DNA of 64,000 bases, from contig JALGQZ010000018.1 of assembly GCA_023105745.1 (NCBI GenBank), positions 15,385,773 to 15,449,772 of the forward strand, read 5' to 3'. Positions 55,701-64,000 of this stretch are shown piece after piece. Both the position numbers and the translations under genes were made by a program. Position 1 is the first letter of the stretch. Each line of letters begins with the position of its first letter. Origin of the DNA: Austropuccinia psidii. Lineage: Eukaryota > Basidiomycota > Pucciniomycetes > Pucciniales > Sphaerophragmiaceae. The notes below the pieces were generated by a model. It did not search any database. It saw only the letters and a program-made list of their open reading frames with translations, and was not told the DNA's origin.

Positions 55701-58700
55701 TAGTACAATACATATATTTAAATTTCCAATTTTAATTTGAAAAATAGTGGGGCTATTTGTAACATTTCTATAAAACTTTTTCAATTAAAACAATTCAATA
55801 ATCTTGAGTTTTTCTAACAAAAACCTTTGTATTATCACAAATTTAAATTTCTCTAAATTGATTCTATTACCTAGCTAAATCGTTTTTTATAATATAAACA
55901 CTGAATTTATCTCTCCTTCGGGAAATTATATTTAAAATAAAAAACACAGATGGTATCAATTCAATGAAACAAAATGGCCTAAATTGGCTATTCTTCAGAC
56001 AAGAATCCCCCAAGTCTGACACAGCTATTTAATTTAAAAATTATCACCATATGAGTGCATACTAAATCAAGTTATCATTCAGTCTTTTTGTAAAAATGGT
56101 TTGACTCATATTGAAAGTCTCATACTTCATATTCCAAATGGCACTATTTAATTATTCCATAGGGTATTTTGAATATCTGCCTGATTTTCAAAGGGTTATT
56201 CATTTGGTAAAAATATGTGGAAAACCGCCAAAAATACAAATGATTAGTTTTTTTGACCAAGATAAGTTTATAAATTTTTCTATATTGAAAAATTTTGTAT
56301 GGCTTGTTTGAAATAGTTTCTTTAAAAAGATGAAAGAATAAACTTACTATACTTCTTACGCACTCTCTTAAGGATGAATAATTGCAAAAAATAAGAGAAT
56401 CGCTCATCAAATTGAAACCATATCTAAATATAATTTTTTCTGTTATATTTATCACTTCTTACCAATTTATAATATAAAAAAGTTATTTAAAATATTTAAA
56501 ATAAAAATTTAAGAAATAACTGCATATATTCACTTAGAATATTTCTTTGAAGCTATGAGTATGATTATGAATTTTTCTTTTCCTTAAAACAAAAAATCTT
56601 TTCTAATTTCAATTAGTTCAAAGCCAGCTGATGAAGTACTTTATTATGTACTAATACTCAATAATTCAAATTTGAATTTATAACCATTATTATACTGAAT
56701 AATATATTCTTCAGTCCCAAGAATGAATTCATTCTATTCATGAATGGTATTTGAAGAAGTAAAATTAAAAATACTTCATTAATACTGGTCAAAAAAGCTA
56801 TAAAACTGATTTTTCACATCTTAGACAAATCAAATATAGAAAAAGCTTAATATTAAATAAAAATATAAAAAAAATGATATATATTTAGCTGCTTTATGGA
56901 TAGGTATCAGGAAAATTAACTAAAAAACTTATCATAAAACAAATAATAATTCTCTTTGGTTGATATATACTGAAAAAAATCTTTTCATTAAGATATTCTA
57001 TTAAACACATTCATCTTTTGATAACACTATTTTTTAGTACATGGGGGAAAAATTTAGAAATCATAAGAGAGTCAAAATTTGAGTAATTTCATATCGACTT
57101 ATATTATAAGCTCGTCAGGTACTTTAGAAATAGTACCATTAAAAAAATCCTGAGTGCCAATGTAAAAATGGATGACTAGTGAAAAGAAGAGAAAATAAAT
57201 TGTAAAACTCAATGTAGATTGAACAGCTCTTATATGTCTGAATAAATACCAATATTTTCCAAATAGAATATGAATATTTTCATAGTGAATAATATTGCAT
57301 ATTAAATAAGAATTATAATTTATAATTATAAATACTTCTTCAAAATAGTAACTTAAAAAGTCTAATAGGAAATAAAGTTAAGCACTAATTTTGTTTTTAT
57401 CTATCAATATAAATAAAAATATCCAAAAAAAAATTTAGTAACTGATAAAACTTATAGCTGCATAAATCTCCTGCTAAAAACTCTAAACCATATCTGGTAA
57501 ATACTATAAAGTTGACCACTCTTCCGCCATGATTAATCACTTTAAAAATGTAAAATATACCAAAATGACTTTTATTTCTATGATTGTAAAATAATATCAT
57601 TATTTTAACTTTATAGACCTTAAGCTTGAATATAGTATTCCTGAGTACACTATGAATAAATCATTAAATAATAAGAGATTAAAAGCTCATATTACTTACA
57701 GAAATCTCCGAGTTCATATTTATGAACATATCTTAAGTAAGAAGACAATTATTTATTGAATATTTCCTTCTAATTTTTCAAAAGACTTTTATTATCTTCT
57801 AATTTGGAAGTAAATTTGAGAGGATATACGCTTCCTTTTCTAAAATAAGGATTTTAAAATACCTTTGGAAAATATGAAGGTATTTCTTTAATTATTGGGC
57901 AGAACAAAATTCAAACTTCAAGCAAACCGAAATGAGAGGATTTGTATGGTACAGAAAAATTATCAGTTGTTAATTTTTTAAGTAAAAATTTAATGATATT
58001 TATTTAATTGATTCTTTCTATCACAAGACAAAATATTCTTAAAACAAAAGAGGAAGAAATAACCTATATCTTTAGGATATTTTAAGTGGGAGGATAATTA
58101 AAAATTAAAGTTCAGGGATTGTGTTATGTGCGTACTCATCTACTTGATATTTCAAGACATGAGTTAGATAAACTTATTTTAGATGTCTTTTAGATATTGG
58201 AAGGTGCATGCCAATATCCGATATCCCTGTAATTGAGTTTCTTGCCACAGCTTACCAAAGTACCCGATTGATTGCTAGCTCTAACAAAACTTCTGTGATA
58301 TAATTCTTAAAAAAAATACACATCATTTTAATTATAAAAATTTTTTGAACTGAAATTAGTCATCTTATAGCTTGAGCCAGATAGGTAATTTGAAGTAAAA
58401 AAGGGGCTTGAAAGCTCAATTCCTTCTCAAATGAGGCCTTTAATTTAGGGCTTAATTTAAAATTAATATATATAATCTTCCTCTATTTGAGATGAAAGAT
58501 TAATAAGCTATTTGATTTCTTTTATATTGAGAAAACATGTACTCAAGATATTAATAGATTGTCATAGATGATTAATATTATGTTCAAAAACAGAGCTAAT
58601 TGTGGATTAAAAAATATTCCAAAATCTAAGTTCTTCACCTTGGGTATCATTAAGTATTATATTACAGACTTTTTCTTAGTAGAAATCCAAAAAAAACTAC

Positions 58701-59799
58701 AACAATGATAATAGCTGTTCTGATTTTCTTGATATATTTTGAGATAAGCCAGAGATATTTATTAATTAATAACAAAAATTTACCCTTTAATGAAAAATAT
58801 TGAACACAATCTAATGATATTAGAATATTGGTGATACACTGATTATTAAAAATAGGATCAGTCCAAAAATTTCTAATATATCTTACAAAGAGTTAAGAGG
58901 AATGAATTATTATTATTTTAACTTTGATTAACTAAATCTTTTACCCATTTTAGTCATAAGGGATAATACTCTATATTTAATTTTACCTTAAATATGTGGA
59001 GAAATCTTCTTTTTCAAAATTAATATTTTAAAGAAATTCTTCATCCTCTCAAGTATTCACTATTGTGTGATTTCATTTTGAAAATGATACAAGAAGTTCA
59101 TAGATATATAGGAATCATAATATATTACTTTAACACTCACAGATTTCTCCCACTTCTGAAACTTGCAAATTCTTTAGGGATTGACTATGAAAAACATTAT
59201 GGCTTCTTTTCTTGGAATAAAATCCACTGTTATCCTATGGATAAAAGATAGAGAAAAATCATCACAGCCATAATACCATCGATTATGGTATGTATATCCA
59301 AATAGAGTAACACAACAATTTTACCTCTTCTAAGCCAATAAAAGGGTAAATAAGGTCACAAAAACTAATGAATACACTGGGACACTACAGAAAATATAGG
59401 TGTCGGTCTAAACAATAAGAAGAAAACATAATTATTATTCCCATAGGTCCGGAAATGATAAAAATATAAGTTTGTGAAAATATTTCTGAGAATAGAGATT
59501 CAATTTAATCTCTAATTTAAGATCTTTGTTTTTTATACTGAATAAATAATACAGGACCCCTTATTTAATAAATTGAAGGGGTCTATCCCATAATACTATT
59601 TTAAATCATGTATTATAAAAAGAACAGAATTAAAAACATTGGAATGACTTTAAATGTCAAAAAGGAAAGAGTTTTATTATAGGATCATCTAAATTCTTCA
59701 TATTTGATGACAGATATGGAAGATAATTCACTTTATGGAAGGTATAAAGTAGGGATATAAAGTGATACTAACCACAGTTCAAAATCTATTAGGAATTTT
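52708..59799. other. AT-rich gene-poor region
   Basis: About 7 kb of A/T runs right of the dynein start. The first few hundred bases should contain the dynein promoter, but I see no clear signal. Only short random-looking ORFs occur (for example 55075, 56111, 57397 and 59063), none with a recognisable motif. A stretch near 58200-58290 faintly resembles E-type LTR sequence. Most of the region is probably decayed transposon DNA. Confidence 0.5.
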
Positions 59800-60700
59800 A
59801 TCTTAAAAAAAGAGAATAGTTTGAGACTGTATAGGCTTTTCATACCTAGGTCAGAGCTGGTAAAATGTGAAAAATTCCGCTAGAAATTACTTGGGGCTCA
59901 CATTTGAGTTACTTTGGAGCTCTTTATCTTGAAAAATGACAAATATATCAACACTTTAAGGTTATAATTCCACATCAACTTGTACACAGTGATAATGTGG
60001 GATACTCTCCGATGTAATTGAATTATAATGTTTCAACTCAAGTGAAATGGTTTTTATACTATTATTACTCATAAATCAACAAATTGGCATCTTACAGGCA
60101 TATTTTTTAAAGCCTCAGATTTGTTTTGGCTTTTAGGTGATGTCTACACTATCCATTGATCAAACTCCTCACATTGTATTGTTAAAAATGGCAAATTGTG
60201 GTTTCAAAGCTCCATCCAGGCCTAAATAATAGTTTTATTGAGGTTTAAGTCACAATTTAACTATTTTGAGTGTAAAACACCACTCTTTGAAAAATTCAAG
60301 AGGTAATCTACTTCTTTCCACTAAAATTTGAAATAAAAGGTGGCTCCCCCCAGGAAAAAACCCCTCTAATCTTATCAAAAATATTTTACAATTATTAAGA
60401 AGTATTGAATAGGAAGTAAACCTTAATATAATTTATTTAACTATCAAATTGGATACTGTAGTAATAACTATAATGAAAAAATCAATTATTAGAAAAGAAA
60501 GGGCTTCCAGAAGAAAAATCCCTGATATTATACAATAATAGCTCCCTTCCTATTGTTATAGGTTTATTTTTTGAATTTTGAATTTAAATTCTTATTCAGT
60601 CATCCTCCTAAGGATTCATAAAAATTTAAAATGAAATATATATATTTATTTCTATCTTTAAGATTTATATCATTAATTTTGTCAGTGAGGGAATTTACAA
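59800..60700 (+). repeat. Probable decayed E-family LTR
   Basis: Several short matches occur in the same order as in the sense strand of the E LTR: AAGGTTATAATTCCACAT (E: AAGGTCAAAATCCCACAT), CTCACATTGTATTG, TTGTGGTTTCAAAGC and CTTTCCACT followed by AATAAAAGGTGGCT. Ends are not definable. The alignment was by eye. Confidence 0.4.
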
Positions 60701-62012
60701 TTCTATGTCACAAACCCTTGACTTTCAGTTGGTTCATTCTCCCCAAATATTTACCAAGAATAATTAAAATTTTAATTCTGTTCAATTTTATATTCTTGAA
60801 TATTATTCTACATTGAAATATCATTAAGATCCTCACAATATCTCAATTATAATCTATAAAGGAAAAATTGATCAAAATATTTAATAAAAATGTGTTTTGT
60901 AAAGTTTAATAGGTAAACTAATTGGAAAATTTGATATTTCCACACAAGAGATTTAATTTTTTGGTAATGGTTCCTAATATCTTATTATCTCATATTATCT
61001 AATGAATACATTGGCCTTAATAAGCCCATAAGGTGAGGATAAGGAGATTTGATTATATTTCAAGTTATTCTCCTACCTTCAATATTAATTTCAAGATATG
61101 ATGTATTAAAAACAATATTTTAAAGAGTTTTCAAAGAAAAACACCAGAAAAATATACCTTTTCCCTTAATTAAATTTCAAAATTTCATTTTTTTAAACAT
61201 AAAATCAAGATTTATCTATAAATATTGTACAAAAAATATTTGAGGATGAAAAACATTTTCTATATGAATATTTCTTCTTATTTAACTTAATAAAAGTTAT
61301 TAAGCAGATTGATATGAGGAATAATTATCAAAAAATGAATTTGAAATAAAAAAAGCCAAAAATGATCAAAGTAAATGTATAAACAGAATGTGTAAGCTTA
61401 TAGTGATGAGAAGCTCTTAAATTCACTTTTGGTACATTTAAGAAACTAAATTTTCTATAAGTAATATTATTATTCAATATTATAGATGTTTTTAAATGAT
61501 GAAAAAGCAGTATCTAGAATATTCCCATGATTATATCAATGATAGCTAAATGGTTATCACAGTGTAAATATTATAACATGAGAATAGAAGAGGTTGAAAA
61601 GAAGAAATCCTTTTGTACCTTTATATTTTCCTAAAGATAGTCTTTAGGTTATCTAAAAAACTTGGAGAATAATATTTGAAATAGAAAACCTTGTTATAGA
61701 ATCATTATATCCTGATTCAATCAAAAAAAGAGCTTTACTTATGCTATTTTAGGCTATTTTAGCCATTTAAGCCAGTTGTTTCTATAGCTAAATTAGTCAT
61801 TGAGGGCTGAAAAGATTACAGATAGTTTCAAAAACCCCATAAAACAGCTTGAATCTGTTTTTATAAGTCTTTTAACAATTAAGGGAAGCTTTGATCTCTG
61901 GGAAACAGTTGAAGATGTGCTGATTATTTGGCTTGTGACTCAAACCAAGAAGAAAATAATGACACACAGAATACAATCCATTATGCCACTTGAAAAAAAA
62001 ATAGGGAGAAAA
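60701..62012. other. AT-rich region left of the last LTR, with one 78-codon frame
   Basis: Holds a frame at 61800-62036 (+) that crosses into the LTR. I do not recognise its product. The sequence ATAGGGAGAAAA just before the LTR resembles a weak polypurine tract, so this could be the last internal part of a decayed or non-autonomous element. Nothing else is seen. Confidence 0.35.
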
Positions 62013-64000
62013 TGTGAGGCTGTGAGGTATATATGACATACCCATAAGGCCACAAATAACTTGATATACAGCTGATTTAGTCTTGAAAAGACTTTTCAGT
62101 TGAAATTAAAATGAAAAATAACAAAAAATCAGTATAACTTTGGTTTGGATAAAGAAAGTTATAATTATTATGTCATTTTTTGTATTCTACACCAAAAATA
62201 ACCTAGGGTACACCCATAGGGTGTTATACCCAAAAAGGCTTATTTCTTATTTTATTGGAAGATTTAAGAATCTCACAGTACTAATGTAACTTTCTTTTTT
62301 AAAAAAAATTGTCAAAATGAAGCTTAAATAAGCTTAAACTTAAAGTTGCATAAGGTTTGTGCAAACTTACCAAAATTTTAGTTCAAATTGAGGTGTTGTG
62401 TATATTTACTGAATTGGCTAAGGATTTGCCATACAGAATGTAAATCCTGCATGAGCTCAATTTAAAAGGGTTTAAGGCCATAGTATGGCTTTAAATAAAT
62501 AAAAGGGCAAAATCCACACAAAAAGGTGGACAAAGGAAAAAGACCAAACAGAGCTGGGGTACCCAACTTTTTGTATGTGCAAGGATTCAATTAAGGTTGT
62601 CCACCTGTATTTGAGGATTTTTAACCTTATTTAAGCTTTAAGATTAGACTTTGATCCAACCTTAAAGTTTAAACTGGTTTTATCCCAATTCAGACAGGAA
62701 TTTCAAGCTGCCAAAGGGTAAATCCCAATATACAAGCTTGAAATTAAAGTTTTGAGAGATTTCAAAGCTTAAATAATCTTAAAAGTTTAAATTTACAAGT
62801 ATCAAAACCTTATCAAAAGTTAAGGTTTAGTGTGTATTGCTATTTTACATGGAAAAATAGCAATAACTTCAAAAAATCATTAAAAATCCAAATTCTAATG
62901 GATTTTCTTGAAAATTTCACACATCTTACAATTAAATGTGATCTGTGTATACACAGAATTTTCAGTATTATTTATAAGCAGGTTTCATTGGTAATTAGCC
63001 TGGAAAATTACTCTTTTAATTATACTTAGAGAAAATTAAGATTTCTTTAAAAATGAATTAAAAATTGAGTTTAGGATATTTTTACTTGAAACTCTATTTT
63101 TAAGTTTTTCATGTGATGAGATTAGATATAAATAAACTTATATTATATTGAAACTTAAAATAATTAACTTAAATGAGGATTAAAGTTACTTGGAGTTAAG
63201 AATGACACCAGTAACTTTAAATTGGAATTAAAAATAAGTTACCTGAAGTTAAGTACCTTATTTTTAAGCATGGTTTTTCAGTTTTGACCTGAGCCAGCCC
63301 TCTATATCCATTATAAATCATTAGAGCTGCTCTGCAGACATAACAAGAGTCTATTATTTACTGTTTTTGTCCATCAATTCGATCCAATCCAATTATATTA
63401 GACATTTAAACAGGTAAAATTTTATTATATATAAAATCTTATCATTAAAGTATTTCTTAAGCATTTTATCATTTACAAATCTTAGATTAAAGAATTGAAA
63501 TTATAGAAATTAGCTTATTGTTGTAATAACCAATAATATGTCTCACTTTATAAAATTATTGTCTCAAAATATCTTTCAAAATCCACCAATTCCTCTTAAA
63601 AACTCTTTCAATCATATTTTTCTTCTAAAAAGTTGTTCCATCTTTTAAAAGATTTATTTTTGGCATGTTTTTAACTTATAATAATCATTTAATATAATAA
63701 CCATTGCATTTGACTTGTTGTATTAATTATAATTATAAGTAAGTTTTTCTCTAAAATTCTATAATTTTTTTATCTATTATTAGTTTTTTTTTATATAGAA
63801 TTTTTTATAAGAATTATATCTGCACAGTGTGTGTTATAATTTCTCTTTATAAATAATATTAATATCATTTATAAGTGGCTAAATATTGATATTTTCCACA
63901 TGTAATTGTCTCATTAAGAGCTTTACACTTCTTATTGTTATAACTGTCAGTGACTTTAAAAATAATAGAATAATTATAATTTACTATAATTATTAATTAT
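62013..64000 (+). repeat. C/D-family LTR, cut by the window end
   Basis: Begins TGTGAGGCTGTGAGG and follows the D LTR (32639 onward) for its whole visible length, including CAAATTGAGGTGTTGTG and the AAGCTTAAATAAGCTTAAA palindrome near 62322. The end, expected about 100 bp further on, is outside. I cannot tell whether it is a solo LTR or belongs to an element. Confidence 0.85.

Noticed and set aside
58200..58290. Second ghost E-type LTR (GATATCCCTGT and neighbours)
   Set aside because: Only one short match with weak flanking agreement; not enough to call.
52708..62012. Possible mitochondrial or organelle origin because of very high AT
   Set aside because: The flanking spliced dynein gene and LTR elements are nuclear, and no organelle genes or tRNAs were seen.

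Overview
The window looks like nuclear DNA of a repeat-swollen, AT-rich rust fungus (Pucciniales, Basidiomycota). Two things point there. The single host gene (50.2-52.7 kb, minus) is a cytoplasmic dynein light intermediate chain with five short introns of 64-80 bp. The rest is dominated by chromodomain-type Ty3/gypsy LTR retrotransposons whose protein wording (for example [15 protein letters not shown] and [11 protein letters not shown]) I associate with the very large genome of Austropuccinia psidii. The species call is inference from memory and no search was run.

Layout. 1-18155: element A (+), a decayed Ty3/gypsy element whose 5' end lies outside the window. Its integrase is split by an internally deleted solo LTR (3981-5169, target duplication GTCTT) and, 40 bp further on, by complete element B (5210-15489, minus, LTRs of 1922 bp each, target duplication GCCTG). 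A's own 3' LTR is 16328-18155. 18156-18301: a sliver of an unrelated gag. 18302-28599: element C (minus), with a complete left LTR, a decayed body and a truncated right LTR. 28600-44502: element D (+), same family as C but in the opposite direction, joined to C tail-to-tail without its own 5' part. D's 3' LTR is split by complete element E (34231-43911, minus, target duplication TTCCC). 44503-48063: element F (+), a heavily decayed relative of E with a 3' LTR. 48386-48956: a 571-bp MITE-like element with 68-bp perfect terminal inverted repeats, each holding a perfect hairpin, around a core of self-complementary microrepeats. 50171-52707: the dynein gene. 52708-62012: AT-rich DNA with no recognisable gene, holding what looks like a decayed E-type LTR near 60 kb. 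62013-64000: an LTR of the C/D family running off the window.

How the parts work together. Each retroelement encodes Gag with a CCHC knuckle, an aspartic protease, reverse transcriptase, RNase H, and an integrase ending in a chromodomain-like module, all in one reading frame. No copy here has an unbroken polyprotein. B is closest, with two in-frame stops plus a probable early gag frameshift. E is next. A, C, D and F are badly broken.

Most interesting observations: (1) B, C and E, two clearly different families, carry a second ORF lying wholly inside the 5' half of gag in another frame. The B and C versions are recognisably related, and E's is fully open although its gag-pol frame carries several stops. 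(2) The structured MITE-like element. (3) Conserved palindromes at the pol stop just upstream of the polypurine tract, a shared primer-binding-site-like block beside the 5' LTR, and candidate spliced leader exons upstream of gag.
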